Shown here: positions 27,170-36,532 of the stretch, in pieces
Numbering within the stretch: position 1 is the stretch's first letter
Layout: each line of letters begins with the position of its first letter
Assembly: GCF_030160395.1 (NCBI RefSeq)
Contig: NZ_BSOG01000001.1
Span: 1,454,117 to 1,518,116, forward strand
Reading direction: 5' to 3'
Origin: Chitinimonas prasina
Lineage (GTDB): Bacteria; Pseudomonadota; Gammaproteobacteria; Burkholderiales; Chitinimonadaceae
DNA length: 64,000 nucleotides
Program-made: the position numbers and the translations under genes
Notes under the pieces: model-generated
Told to the model about the DNA's origin: nothing
Database searches by the model: none
The model's input: the letters and a program-made list of their open reading frames with translations, nothing else

Positions 27170-27245
27170 GGGTCGTTAGCTCAGTTGGTAGAGCAGCGGA
27201 CTTTTAATCCGTTGGTCGCAGGTTCGAGTCCCGCACGACCCACCA
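27170..27245 (+). tRNA. tRNA-Lys (anticodon TTT)
   Basis: 76 bases with encoded CCA. GGGTCGT pairs with ACGACCC in the acceptor stem; the anticodon loop is CTTTTAA. First gene of a two-tRNA transcript. Confidence 0.96.
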
Positions 27246-27267
27246 TAGGGACTCACAAGCAGTATTT

Positions 27268-27343
27268 GGGGCGTTAGCTCAGTTGGTAGAGCAGCGGACT
27301 CTTAATCCGTAGGTCCACAGTTCGAATCTGTGACGCCCCACCA
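27268..27343 (+). tRNA. tRNA-Lys (anticodon CTT)
   Basis: 76 bases with encoded CCA. GGGGCGT pairs with ACGCCCC; the anticodon loop is CTCTTAA, reading AAG. Much of the D-arm and anticodon stem is identical to the TTT gene upstream, consistent with duplication and a changed wobble base. Confidence 0.95.
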
Positions 27344-27348
27344 AATAC

Positions 27349-27381
27349 AAAAGCCTGGATGCATCTGCATCCAGGCTTTTT
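27349..27381 (+). terminator. Terminator of the tRNA-Lys operon
   Basis: AAAAGCCTGGATGCA and TGCATCCAGGCTTTT form a perfect 15-bp stem with a minimal loop, then T. It starts 6 bases after the second CCA and can act on both strands. Confidence 0.9.
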
Positions 27382-27442
27382 GCTTTGCTGCGCACCTTAT
27401 CAGCCCGGCGGGTGATCATTCCGCATGCCGGCCCGATCTGCG

Positions 27443-27925
27443 CTAGCCGCAACCGTTACCAGGCTGCTCGGCAAACATAGCCACCATGCGGCGATGCATC
27501 TCTTCCGGGGCTACGTCCTCGATGTGGGTGGACAGCATCCACTTGTGGCCGAAAGGGTCGCACAGGCCGCCGCTGCGGTCGCCCCAGAACTGGTTCGCTA
27601 CCGGCATGGTAAGGGTGGCGCCGGCCTCGACGGCCTGTGCGATGGCGGCGTCGACGTCGGGGACGTAGAGCACGATGGTGGTGGCGGTGTTGCCTATGGT
27701 GGTGGGGCTGAGGGCACCCCATTCGACGGCCTCTTCGCCCATCATGATGGGGGCTTCGCCTATCCTGATCTCGGCGTGCATGATTTTGCCGTCAGGCCTG
27801 GGCATGCGCATCAGCTCGACGGCGCCGAAGGCCTGCTTGTAGAAGTCGATAGCGCGGGCGGTGTCCTGGATGGTGAGGTAGGGTATGCCGCTGGCGTAGC
27901 CGTCGGGTATGGCTTTGACAGTCAT
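27443..27925 (-). CDS. PhnB-like VOC-family protein
   Basis: A 160-residue protein of the vicinal-oxygen-chelate (glyoxalase/bleomycin-resistance) fold with the PhnB-type pattern: PYLTIQDTARAIDFYKQAFGA at the start, KIMHAEIRIGEAPIMMGEE, and DRSGGLCDPFGHKWMLSTHI at the end. Function unknown. It has a good upstream GGAGGAAACC ribosome site and no partner gene. Confidence 0.88.
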   Translation of the reverse strand: MTVKAIPDGYASGIPYLTIQDTARAIDFYKQAFGAVELMRMPRPDGKIMHAEIRIGEAPIMMGEEAVEWGALSPTTIGNTATTIVLYVPDVDAAIAQAVEAGATLTMPVANQFWGDRSGGLCDPFGHKWMLSTHIEDVAPEEMHRRMVAMFAEQPGNGCG

Positions 27926-28126
27926 GGTTTCCTCCTGAATGGGGTTTTTGCCGGGTGATCTTGCGGGCGGTGCTTCTAAAGGCTAGTGCATGTTGTAGAC
28001 GGTTATGTGACGGCTTGCCCACCTGCCTGCAGACAACTGAGCTTACGCAGAGGGCGATTGGCCGTGTTGCCGGTAGCCTGATCCAGGCTGCGTCGTGGCA
28101 CACTGGCGCAAAGTGAAGGAAACCGC

Positions 28127-29533
28127 ATGCCTCAACCCAGCCCTGATCGCACCCATCCCCCGCTTACCTTCCGCCGCAAGGTGGTGCGCAAGGTGCTGCC
28201 TGCGCGGTTTCATGCGCGGGTCGAGTCCGTGTCATGGCGTGATATGGCCTTGGTGATCGGGCCGGTGCTCTTGCTGATGGTGGGCTTGGTGGCGGGGGCG
28301 ATCTGGTGGCTGAATCCGGCGCCGCCCAAGACCCTGACCATCAGCACCGGCCCTGAGGGCAGCGCTTTTCACCGGCATGCCATCAAGTACCGGGATATCC
28401 TGGCGCGCGATGGCATCAAGCTGGTGGTGCAGGAATCGGAAGGCTCGCTGGAGAATCTGGCGCGGCTGAGGGCGGGTGGGGCGGATATCGGCTTTGTGAT
28501 AGACGGGGTATCGCCCGAGGCGGAGCGCCCGGGGCTGGTGTCGCTGGGCAGTGTGTCGCACCAGCCGGTGTTTGTGTTCTACCGCGGCGAGCAGGTGCTG
28601 ACCCGGCTGGCGGAGCTGGAGCACAAGAAGATTTCGATAGGCCGCATCGGCAGCGGTGCGCGGGTGCTGGCGACGGCCATGTTCAAGGCCAATGGTATCG
28701 AGCAGGGGCGCAATGCGCAGTTGCGCGGGCTGGAGGCGGGCGATGCGGTCGATGCGCTGATGGCGGGCGAAATCGATGCGGTGCTACTGATGGGGGATTC
28801 GGCGCCGCTGGAGATCACCCGCAAGCTGATGCGGGCGCCGGAGGTGAAGCTGATGAGCTTCTCCCAGGCTGATGCGCTGGTCCGCCGCATGGGGGCGCTG
28901 AACAAGCTGGCCCTGCCGATGGGGGCGATCGACATGGCGCGCAATATTCCGCCGACCGATGTGAGCCTGGTGGCCCCCAATGTGGAGCTGGTGGCGCGCG
29001 AGAACTTGCACCCTGCCCTGTCGGATCTGCTGATCGAGGCGGCGCGGGAGGTGCATGGCCGGCGCGGTCTGTTGCAGGAGGCGGGGGAGTTTCCGGCGGC
29101 ACGGAGCAGCGATTTTGCCCTGAGCGAGGATGCCGCCCGCTATTACCAGTACGGCAAGGGGTTTTTCTACCGCCACCTGCCGTTCTGGCTGGCCAGCCTG
29201 CTGGATCGCATCGTGATCATATTGCTGCCGTTGGCGGTGCTGTTGATCCCTGCCCTGCGCCTGCTGCCCTGGCTTTACCGCTGGCGCATACAGGCGCGTA
29301 TCTACCCCTGGTATGGGGCGCTGATCTCGCTGGAGCGGGGGCTGCGTGACGAGACGGCGCAGGATACGGCTGCCCTGCTGGCCCGGCTGGATGAGATAGA
29401 GCAGGGGGTGAATGCACTCAAGGTGCCGTTGGCCTTTCTTGACCAGATTTATGTGTTGCGCGAGCACGTTGCCTTTGTACGGTCTCGATTGGCATTCAAC
29501 GCCACGCAAAAAGCGGGAACCGAGCCGGCTTGA
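28127..29533 (+). CDS. Membrane-anchored TAXI-family (TRAP-associated) solute-binding protein
   Basis: 468 residues. A transmembrane helix at ~41-63, then a TAXI-type binding domain (~70-335; LTISTGPEGSAFHRHAIKY, IGFVIDGV, ISIGRIGSGARVLATAMF), a second hydrophobic segment near 357-385 and a cytosolic tail with LLARLDEIEQGVNALK. Classical TAXI proteins are free periplasmic proteins of ~320 residues working with a fused TRAP permease. Here no permease is adjacent and the protein is anchored on both sides, so a sensory or scaffold role is possible. Confidence 0.82.
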   Translation: MPQPSPDRTHPPLTFRRKVVRKVLPARFHARVESVSWRDMALVIGPVLLLMVGLVAGAIWWLNPAPPKTLTISTGPEGSAFHRHAIKYRDILARDGIKLVVQESEGSLENLARLRAGGADIGFVIDGVSPEAERPGLVSLGSVSHQPVFVFYRGEQVLTRLAELEHKKISIGRIGSGARVLATAMFKANGIEQGRNAQLRGLEAGDAVDALMAGEIDAVLLMGDSAPLEITRKLMRAPEVKLMSFSQADALVRRMGALNKLALPMGAIDMARNIPPTDVSLVAPNVELVARENLHPALSDLLIEAAREVHGRRGLLQEAGEFPAARSSDFALSEDAARYYQYGKGFFYRHLPFWLASLLDRIVIILLPLAVLLIPALRLLPWLYRWRIQARIYPWYGALISLERGLRDETAQDTAALLARLDEIEQGVNALKVPLAFLDQIYVLREHVAFVRSRLAFNATQKAGTEPA

Positions 29534-29592
29534 ACCGGTCGTCACTGGGGTAGGCTCTCAGTTTGCTTCAACCCTACTTTCGACAGGTGACC

Positions 29593-31311
29593 ATGCCGCA
29601 TGACATCAATCTGATCACGACGATCGCCGCCGGCCTGGGCCTGGCCATGATCATGGGTTTTATTGCCTCCCGCCTGCGCATGCCCCCCCTGGTGGGCTAT
29701 CTGGTGGCTGGCATCATCATTGGCCCATCCACCCCTGGCTATGTGGCCGATGTGGCGCTGGCCGGGCAGCTGGCCGAGATAGGCGTGATGCTGTTGATGT
29801 TTGGCGTGGGCCTGCATTTCTCCATGGACGACCTGCTGGCGGTGAAGCGCATCGCCGTGCCGGGCGCCATCGTGCAGATTGCAGTGGCAACGGCCATGGG
29901 CATGGGGGTGGCCATATGGTTATGGGATTGGTCGCTGGGGGCGGGCGTGGTGTTTGGCCTGGCGCTGTCGGTGGCCAGTACCGTGGTGCTGTTGCGGGCG
30001 TTGGAGGCCCGTGGCGTGCTGGACTCGGTCAACGGCCAGATTGCCGTGGGCTGGCTGGTGGTGGAAGACCTGATCATGGTGCTGGTGCTGGTGTTGCTGC
30101 CACCGATGGCAGGCCTGCTGGGCGGCAAGGTTGATGAGGCGGCGCAGGGCGCTGCGGCTGCCGGCACCAGTGTCTGGCTCACCATAGGCATTACCCTGGC
30201 CAAGGTGGCGGCGTTCATAGGCCTGATGCTGGTGGTGGGGCGCAAGGTGTTTCCCATGCTGCTGTGGCAGGTGGCACGTACAGGCTCGCGCGAGCTGTTT
30301 ACCTTGTGCGTGGTGGCAGCGGCGGTGGGTGTGGCTTATGGCTCGGCCAAGCTTTTTGATGTGTCGTTTGCGCTGGGCGCCTTTTTTGCCGGCATGATGA
30401 TGCGGGAGTCGGAATACAGCCACCGTGCTGCTGATGAATCGCTGCCCTTGCGCGATGCGTTCGCCGTGCTGTTCTTTGTGTCGGTGGGCATGCTGTTCGA
30501 CCCGCAGGTGCTGCTGGACGAGCCACTCAAGGTATTGGCCGTCGCGGCCATCATCATCGTGGGCAAGACGGTGGCGGCCATGGCGCTGGTGCTTGCTTTC
30601 CGCTATCCGCTCAATACCGCCCTGACAGTAGGCGCCAGCCTGGCGCAGATAGGGGAGTTCTCCTTTATCCTGGCCGGCCTGGGGGTGGCGCTGGGCTTGC
30701 TGCCTGTAGAGGGGCAGAGCCTGATACTGGCTGGTGCCTTGATCTCGATTGCACTGAATTCCGTGGTGTTCTCGGCCATCTCGCCATTGCAGAACTGGCT
30801 GCGCAAGCATTCCGAGCTGGCCCGCAAGCTGGAGGCCCGCACCGATCCGCTGGCCGAGCTACCGATGAGCACCGACCAGGCCCAGTTGACCGGCCAGGTG
30901 GTGCTGGTGGGTTATGGCCGGGTGGGACGACGTATCGCCCGGGCCTTGCGTGAGCAGAAAATAGCCTATGTGGTGGCCGAACAGAACCGCGAAATCGTGG
31001 AACGCTTGCGTGGTCGCGGCGTAGCGGCGGTATGTGGCGATGCGGCCGACCCGGCGGTCTTGATACAGGCACATATCCATCGTGCCGGTACGCTGGTGAT
31101 AGCCACGCCCGATACCTTGAAGGTGCGCAAGATGGTGGAGACGGCCCGGACCCTGAACCCTGGGGTGGAGATACTGGTGCGCAGCCACAACGAGGAAGAG
31201 GCCGAGCTACTGAGCAAGGAGAACATCGGCACGGTGTTCCTGGGTGAGGAGCAACTGGCCCTGGGCATGGCCCGGCATATCCTGGCGCGCCATGGCGGCG
31301 GCAAGGACTGA
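29593..31311 (+). CDS. YbaL/Kef-type cation:proton antiporter with TrkA-N domain
   Basis: A 572-residue inner-membrane protein of the CPA2 family. About 12 hydrophobic helices (residues 1-390) include LAEIGVMLLMFGVGLHFSM and FALGAFFAGMMM. A cytosolic RCK/TrkA-N domain (~405-560) has the NAD-binding VVLVGYGRVGRRIARAL. Probably a K+ or Na+/H+ exchanger. I chose the ATG at 29593 (MPHDINLITT) behind GACAGGTGA; an upstream TTG is less likely. Subfamily resembles YbaL, not the glutathione-gated KefB/C with ancillary subunit. Confidence 0.9.
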   Translation: MPHDINLITTIAAGLGLAMIMGFIASRLRMPPLVGYLVAGIIIGPSTPGYVADVALAGQLAEIGVMLLMFGVGLHFSMDDLLAVKRIAVPGAIVQIAVATAMGMGVAIWLWDWSLGAGVVFGLALSVASTVVLLRALEARGVLDSVNGQIAVGWLVVEDLIMVLVLVLLPPMAGLLGGKVDEAAQGAAAAGTSVWLTIGITLAKVAAFIGLMLVVGRKVFPMLLWQVARTGSRELFTLCVVAAAVGVAYGSAKLFDVSFALGAFFAGMMMRESEYSHRAADESLPLRDAFAVLFFVSVGMLFDPQVLLDEPLKVLAVAAIIIVGKTVAAMALVLAFRYPLNTALTVGASLAQIGEFSFILAGLGVALGLLPVEGQSLILAGALISIALNSVVFSAISPLQNWLRKHSELARKLEARTDPLAELPMSTDQAQLTGQVVLVGYGRVGRRIARALREQKIAYVVAEQNREIVERLRGRGVAAVCGDAADPAVLIQAHIHRAGTLVIATPDTLKVRKMVETARTLNPGVEILVRSHNEEEAELLSKENIGTVFLGEEQLALGMARHILARHGGGKD

Positions 31312-31330
31312 GGCGCCGCGCAGGTGGGTG

Positions 31331-32302
31331 TCAGTGCGGGTGGCCGTGATACTGGCGGAACCAATCGACGAAACGCCCTAGCCCAGTACTGAGCGGGGTC
31401 AGCGACTGCGGCCCTATCAGGGCCTGTAGGGCGCTGGTGTCGGCACAGGTGGCATGGACATCGCCGGCTTGCAGGTCGAGGTAGCGTTTGTGGGCGGTGC
31501 GGCCGGTGAGGGTCTCCAGCTGCTGTATGAGTTGCAGCACAGGTATGGCCTGTTGCTGGCCCAGGTTGAGCAGGCGATGTGGCGCCCCGGGGCCGCTGGG
31601 CGCCAGCGGCAGGATGGCCAGCATGGCGTTGACGATATCGTCGATATAGCTGAAGTCTCGTTGTGACTGGCCATGGTTGTAGACCGTCAGATCGCGGCCG
31701 GCCAGGAGGGCTTCGGTAAACAACCAGGGCGCCATATCGGGCCGGCCCCAGGGGCCGTAGACGGTAAACAGGCGCAGGCCGCTGCAGGGCAGGCCATAGA
31801 GTTGGGCATAGCTGTAGGCCATGGCTTCGCCGGCCTTCTTGGTGGCGGCGTAGAAGCTCTGCGGCTGATCGGTACTGGCCTGCTCACTGAACGGTGCCTG
31901 GGCGTTGCCGTAGACACTGGACGAGCTGGCGTACAGCAGGTGGCGCACCGGGTGCTGACGACAGGCCTCCAGCACATTGGCCATGCCGACCAGATTGGAT
32001 TGCACATAGGCTTGCGGCGCAACCAGCGAGTGGCGCACGCCAGCCTGGGCGGCCAGGTGGATGACGGCGTCGAAAGCTTCGTGCCGGAACAGCGCCAGCA
32101 AGGCAGGTGCATCGGCGATATCGCCCCGGACAAAGCGAAAGCCGGCCTGGGTGTGCAACTGTGCCAGCCGCGCCTGCTTGAGGCTGACCGGGTAGTAGTC
32201 ATTGAGATTATCCAGCCCCACCACCTGATGGCCTGCCTGGCATAAGGCCAGGGTAGTGTGCATGCCGATAAAGCCAGCGGCACCGGTCAGCAGGATTTTC
32301 AT
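31331..32302 (-). CDS. NAD-dependent sugar epimerase (UDP-glucuronate 4-epimerase type)
   Basis: A 323-residue short-chain dehydrogenase: TGAAGFIGMHTTLALCQAGH binds NAD, the catalytic YAATKK follows at ~150 (FYAATKKAGEAMAYSY) and SSSSVYG supplies the serine. VYGPWGRPDMAPWLFTEALL is typical of the UDP-glucuronate 4-epimerase group, giving galacturonate for surface polysaccharide. Its start overlaps the stop of the glycosyltransferase (ATGA), so the two form an operon facing away from waaC. Confidence 0.88.
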   Translation of the reverse strand: MKILLTGAAGFIGMHTTLALCQAGHQVVGLDNLNDYYPVSLKQARLAQLHTQAGFRFVRGDIADAPALLALFRHEAFDAVIHLAAQAGVRHSLVAPQAYVQSNLVGMANVLEACRQHPVRHLLYASSSSVYGNAQAPFSEQASTDQPQSFYAATKKAGEAMAYSYAQLYGLPCSGLRLFTVYGPWGRPDMAPWLFTEALLAGRDLTVYNHGQSQRDFSYIDDIVNAMLAILPLAPSGPGAPHRLLNLGQQQAIPVLQLIQQLETLTGRTAHKRYLDLQAGDVHATCADTSALQALIGPQSLTPLSTGLGRFVDWFRQYHGHPH

Positions 32303-33063
32303 GGTTTGCGCTCATCATTCTGGCGCCAGTGCTCCATCAGCTTGGCGTATTTGACGAAGGCAAAGAAGCTGCCGATGGCGATATGGGCAAAGCCGGCTGC
32401 GCCATCCTGCCAGCCGCGCTTGAACAGATAAAAGCGGAGAAAACGCGCCAGCGGTGCCCCGAGCAGCTTGCTCGGCCCGACCCGGCGGCCTTGCTGGAAC
32501 AGGGCGTGGGCCTGGATATCGGTGTAGCGATTCTGTTTTTCCAGATAGCTGGCCAGGCGCTCGGCTGAGTCGTGCAGCAGGTCGCCCCGCAGTTCGCCTG
32601 CCCCCTTGGGGCAGAGCACATGCTCATGCACGGCATGTTCGGTCCAGTTGGCCTGGCGACGGTCGAACAGGCGGATATTCCAATCCGGGTAGCCCTCACC
32701 GTGGCGCAGGTAGCGCCCGAAAAAGCGGTTGCGGCGGGCGATGCGGTAGGCGCCGTGGCTGGGTTGGGCCAGCGCAGTGCGTATGGCGCCGGCCAGCTCC
32801 GGTGTCAGGCGCTCATCGGCATCCAGGCACAGCACCCAGTCATGGCTGGCCAGGCTCACGGCCAGACGCTTTTGCGGGCCAAAGCCGAGAAAATCCTGCC
32901 GGGTGACACGGGCACCGTAGCGCTCGGCCAGGGCCAGGGTGTCGTCGCTGCTGCCCGAGTCCACCACGATGATCTCGTCCACCAGGGCCTGGGCCGAGTC
33001 GAGGCAGGGGCCCAACTGGTCGGCGGCATTCTTGGTAATGAGGACAAGACTGAGTTTTTGCAT
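32299..33063 (-). CDS. Glycosyltransferase family 2, LPS-core type (WaaE/KdtX-like)
   Basis: A 254-residue cytosolic glycosyltransferase: LSLVLITKNAADQLGPCL and EIIVVDSGSSDDTLALAERY at the nucleotide-sugar site, and DADERLTPEL as the DxD metal motif. The C-terminal YLFKRGWQDGAAGFAHI is typical of the WaaE group that adds a hexose to heptose I. It is divergent from waaC, supporting an LPS inner-core role. Confidence 0.88.
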   Translation of the reverse strand: MQKLSLVLITKNAADQLGPCLDSAQALVDEIIVVDSGSSDDTLALAERYGARVTRQDFLGFGPQKRLAVSLASHDWVLCLDADERLTPELAGAIRTALAQPSHGAYRIARRNRFFGRYLRHGEGYPDWNIRLFDRRQANWTEHAVHEHVLCPKGAGELRGDLLHDSAERLASYLEKQNRYTDIQAHALFQQGRRVGPSKLLGAPLARFLRFYLFKRGWQDGAAGFAHIAIGSFFAFVKYAKLMEHWRQNDERKP

Positions 33064-33267
33064 GGCTGCGAATTGACTATGTAGGGGGCGAGGTAGGGAG
33101 TGGCGCTGCCAATTCTAGCGCGCCAGCCCGATCTGCTACCGCATTCTCGCGTTGTCTGTGTTGTTTTCAGCGGGCTTGGTCTTGCCCGCCCCCGCCAAGG
33201 AGTGGGAGCAGATGCACCTTGCGCTGTCTTTGTGGCGGTCGGGGATGGCCGGCAAGGGTCTGCCGCT

Positions 33268-33273
33268 TATAAT
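33268..33273 (+). promoter_or_regulatory. TATAAT close to the waaC start
   Basis: A perfect TATAAT ends 6 bases before the waaC ATG, so transcription from it would begin at about the start codon, giving a leaderless message. No good -35 is seen. Confidence 0.35.
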
Positions 33274-33279
33274 CCGTCC

Positions 33280-34239
33280 ATGTCCAAGATACTGCTGATA
33301 CGGATGTCGTCCATGGGCGACATCATCCACAACTTTCCGGCCGTGACCGAGCTGCGCCGACATTTCCCCGAAGCGGTCGTCCATTGGGTGGTGGAGGAGG
33401 CCTTTGTTGGCCTGGCGGGTTTGCATCCCGGGGTGAACCGCATCGTGCCCTTTGCACTGCGGCGTTGGCGCAAGAAGCTGTGGAACGGCGGCAATCGGGC
33501 CGAAATGCGGGCGTTCAGGTCGGCCATTGCCGAGTCGCAATACGATGTGGCCATAGACAGCCAGGGCCTGCTCAAGAGTGCGCTGGTGGGCAAACTCAGC
33601 GGAGCCGCCCTGGTGGGCTACACCCGCCACACGGTGCGAGATCCGCTGGCCAGCCTGTTCTACGACCGCCGCTTCGATATACCGGCGGTGCATGTGATAG
33701 AGCGCAACCGCATGCTGACAGGGCGGGCGCTGGGCTATGAGCCCGAAGGCAGGCTGGACTACGGCATTGCGCCGCCGCAGCTGAGCCTGGACTGGCAACC
33801 GCAGCAGCCTTATGTGGTCTGCCTGTCCGCCACCGCCCGCGACGCCAAGCTGTGGGATGAGGCCAACTGGATTGCGCTGGGCCAGTGGTTGCAGGGCCAG
33901 GGCCTGCAACTGGTCTTTCCCTGGGGCAGTGATGTGGAAAAAGCCCGCTCGCAACGCCTGGCGGCCGCCCTGCCTGGCAGCGTGGTGCCGCCCCGCTTCT
34001 CGCTGGTGGAGGGGGCGCGCCTGCTGGCCGATGCCCGTGCTGCCATCGGTGTGGATACCGGCCTCATGCACCTGGCCGCTGCTGTGGATACCCCCACGGT
34101 GGGCATATTCTGCGATTCCGACCCCCACCACGCGGGTGCCCGTGCCCGTACCTTCTCGCAAAGCCTGGGGGGGGTGCAGCAGCCACCCGGCGTGGCCGAA
34201 GTACAAGCCGTGGTCAGCGCGGCCCTGGCGGCCCGATGA
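33280..34239 (+). CDS. waaC: LPS heptosyltransferase I
   Basis: A 319-residue GT9 enzyme adding the first heptose to Kdo on the LPS core. The N-terminus KILLIRMSSMGDIIHNFPAV is characteristic, and GVDTGLMHLAAAVDTPTVGIF binds the ADP-heptose. I chose the ATG at 33280 because the family starts with this strand; the open frame upstream contains no family sequence. It overlaps waaA by ATGA. Confidence 0.94.
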   Translation: MSKILLIRMSSMGDIIHNFPAVTELRRHFPEAVVHWVVEEAFVGLAGLHPGVNRIVPFALRRWRKKLWNGGNRAEMRAFRSAIAESQYDVAIDSQGLLKSALVGKLSGAALVGYTRHTVRDPLASLFYDRRFDIPAVHVIERNRMLTGRALGYEPEGRLDYGIAPPQLSLDWQPQQPYVVCLSATARDAKLWDEANWIALGQWLQGQGLQLVFPWGSDVEKARSQRLAAALPGSVVPPRFSLVEGARLLADARAAIGVDTGLMHLAAAVDTPTVGIFCDSDPHHAGARARTFSQSLGGVQQPPGVAEVQAVVSAALAAR

Positions 34240-35495
34240 GCTGGCTGTGGCGCCTGCTCTACAGCCTGGCCTGGTATCTGGCCCTGCCGCTGGCCTTTGC
34301 TTATCTGTGGCGGCGTGGTGCCAGGCAGCCCGAATACCGGCGTGACTGGCCTGAGCGGCTGGGGTTTTACCGGCAGACCGTCACTGGCCCTGTCATCTGG
34401 CTGCATGCAGTGTCGGTGGGTGAGACACGGGCGGCACAGGTGCTGGTAAACGCCTTGCGGCAGCGGCATCCCGACCACCGCATCGTGCTGACCCAGATGA
34501 CGCCTACCGGCCGCGATACGGCCCGACAGTTGTTTGGCGATAGTGTGACCGTGGCCTACCTGCCCTACGATCTGCCTGGTGCGGTGGGGCGCTTTCTGCG
34601 GCATTTCCGGCCCCGCTTCGGCGTGCTGATGGAAATGGAGCTATGGCCCAATCTGTTGCACGGCAGCGCCGATGCGGGTGTGCCGCTCTACCTGGTCAAT
34701 GCCAGGCTGTCGGAAAAATCGCTGCGTGGCTACCAGCGGGTAAGCGGCCTGGTGGGCCCTGCCTTGGCCCGCTTGGCCGGGGTGGCAGCCCAGGGGCCAC
34801 GCGATGCGGAGCGATTGACCAGCTTGGGGGCGAAGGCCGTGCAGGTGAGCGGCAATATCAAGTTCGATTTTGGGCTGGATAGCGGCCTGACCGAGCTGGG
34901 GCTGCAATGGCGGCAGCATATGGGCGAGCGGCCGGTCTGGGCTGCTGCCTGTACCCGCGAAGGCGAGGAGGCGCTGCTGCTGGATGCCCTGGCTCGTCAG
35001 CCGTTGCCGGAAGAGGTATTGCTGGTGCTGGTGCCGCGCCACCCGCAACGCTTCGACGAAGTGGCCAACCTGTTGGCGCAGCGCGGCCTGCGCTATCTGC
35101 GCCGCAGCCAATGGCAGGGGGATGCCGCCGTGCCGGCCCAAGTACAGGTTTTGCTGGGCGACAGCCTGGGCGAGCTGGCCGCCTATTATGCGGCCGTCGA
35201 TCTGGCCTTTGTAGGTGGTAGCCTGGTGGACCTGGGCAGCCATAGCGTGATTGAGCCCTGCGCCCAGGGCGTGCCCGTGTTGCTGGGGCCATCCAGCTTC
35301 AATTTCGCCGATGCGGTGGCCGAGGCTGTGGCCCTGGGCGCGGCGCAGCAATGTGCCGACGCGGACGCGGTAGTGGCGGGGGTGGCCAGCCTGCTGGCCG
35401 CGCCTGCTGCCCGCCAGGGCATGGCTCAGGCGGGCCTGGCTTTTGTGGCCGGGCATCGTGGCGCGGTGGCGCGGGTAATGACACTACTGCCCTGA
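34236..35495 (+). CDS. waaA: Kdo (3-deoxy-D-manno-octulosonate) transferase
   Basis: A 419-residue enzyme transferring Kdo to lipid A. An N-terminal membrane anchor (residues 3-25) is followed by WLHAVSVGETRAAQVLV, VLMEMELWPNLL, NARLSEKSLRGYQRV and the C-terminal FVGGSLVDLGSHSVIEP with PVLLGPSSFNF. Overlaps waaC, so inner-core assembly genes are coupled. Confidence 0.96.
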   Translation: MSWLWRLLYSLAWYLALPLAFAYLWRRGARQPEYRRDWPERLGFYRQTVTGPVIWLHAVSVGETRAAQVLVNALRQRHPDHRIVLTQMTPTGRDTARQLFGDSVTVAYLPYDLPGAVGRFLRHFRPRFGVLMEMELWPNLLHGSADAGVPLYLVNARLSEKSLRGYQRVSGLVGPALARLAGVAAQGPRDAERLTSLGAKAVQVSGNIKFDFGLDSGLTELGLQWRQHMGERPVWAAACTREGEEALLLDALARQPLPEEVLLVLVPRHPQRFDEVANLLAQRGLRYLRRSQWQGDAAVPAQVQVLLGDSLGELAAYYAAVDLAFVGGSLVDLGSHSVIEPCAQGVPVLLGPSSFNFADAVAEAVALGAAQQCADADAVVAGVASLLAAPAARQGMAQAGLAFVAGHRGAVARVMTLLP

Positions 35496-35537
35496 TCCCA
35501 TTCTGGAGCAGGGATTTTCAGCGTTAACGAGTACATC

Positions 35538-36494
35538 ATGGATCTGATTTTTTTGGGGACCTCTTCGGGCACTCCCACCAAGCAGCGCAACGTCACCGGC
35601 CTGGCCTTGCTGGAGGAGACGGGCAGCAACTGGTATCTGGTGGACTGCGGCGAGGCGACCCAGCATCAATTGCTGCATACCGCCCTGTCTGTCCATGACC
35701 TGCAGGCCATTCTGATTACCCATGTGCATGGCGATCACTGCTATGGTCTGCCCGGTCTGCTGGCCAGCGCGGCCATGCTGGGGCGCAAGCAGCCCCTGAC
35801 CATCATTGCGCCAGCCGGTGTCGCGGACTGGATACGCGCCACTCAGCAGCTGACGGCCTTGTTCCTGCCCTATACCCTGCAGTTTCTGTCGGTCGAGGAG
35901 CTGGGCAGCTGGCAGCACAACAACTGGACGGTAAGGGCGCTACCGCTGTCGCACCGTGTGCCCTCTTATGCCTACTGTTTTACCGAGACCACGGTAGAGG
36001 CCACGCTGGACACCGCCCGCCTGGCTGCCGAGGGCATACCACCCGGCCCGCTGTGGGGGTTGCTGAAGAAGGGCGGTGAGGCGGTGCATGCAGGGCGTAC
36101 GCTCAAGGGGAATGACTACCTGCTGCCGCCCCGGGCACCCAGGCGCATCGTGGTGGGTGGCGACAATGACAATCCCGATTTGCTGGCCGAGGCCTGCGCG
36201 ACAGCCCAGGTGCTGGTGCATGAGGCGACCTATACCCAGGATGTGGCCGACAAGGTGGGCGATGTGGGCCATAGCGCCGCCGCCAGGGTGGCTGGTTTTG
36301 CCGAAGCTGCCGGCCTGCCCCATCTCGTACTGACCCATTTCAGCGCCCGCTATCAGGCCGATATCAGTGCCTCTCCGTCGATAGACGATATCCGCGCCGA
36401 AGCGGCGGCGCAGTACCGTGGCCAGTTATGGTTGGCAGAGGATTTTGCCCGCTATCGCTTGAACAAGGCGGGGCAGTTGAGCCTGGTGGGCTAG
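35538..36494 (+). CDS. rnz: Ribonuclease Z-type metallo-beta-lactamase-fold nuclease
   Basis: A 318-residue protein with the tRNA 3'-processing nuclease layout: MDLIFLGTSSGTPTKQRNV at the N-terminus, the zinc motif HVHGDHCYGLPGLL (~62-75), ALPLSHRVPSYAYCF, GDNDNP (third ligand region) and THFSARY near the end. Since the tRNA genes seen here already encode CCA, the role may be broader exo/endonuclease activity. It lies 42 bases after waaA. Confidence 0.92.
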   Translation: MDLIFLGTSSGTPTKQRNVTGLALLEETGSNWYLVDCGEATQHQLLHTALSVHDLQAILITHVHGDHCYGLPGLLASAAMLGRKQPLTIIAPAGVADWIRATQQLTALFLPYTLQFLSVEELGSWQHNNWTVRALPLSHRVPSYAYCFTETTVEATLDTARLAAEGIPPGPLWGLLKKGGEAVHAGRTLKGNDYLLPPRAPRRIVVGGDNDNPDLLAEACATAQVLVHEATYTQDVADKVGDVGHSAAARVAGFAEAAGLPHLVLTHFSARYQADISASPSIDDIRAEAAAQYRGQLWLAEDFARYRLNKAGQLSLVG

Positions 36495-36532
36495 TGCCAG
36501 CGGTATGGCATCGCGGGTTTTGTTGGCGACGC

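Noticed and set aside
34167-34174. G8 tract in waaC, with others in ptsI (2147), tctC (45557) and a C8 tract in the GMC gene (9040), as possible phase-variation sites
   Set aside because: At this base composition about a dozen such 8-base runs are expected in 64 kb by chance, and ptsI is an unlikely contingency gene.
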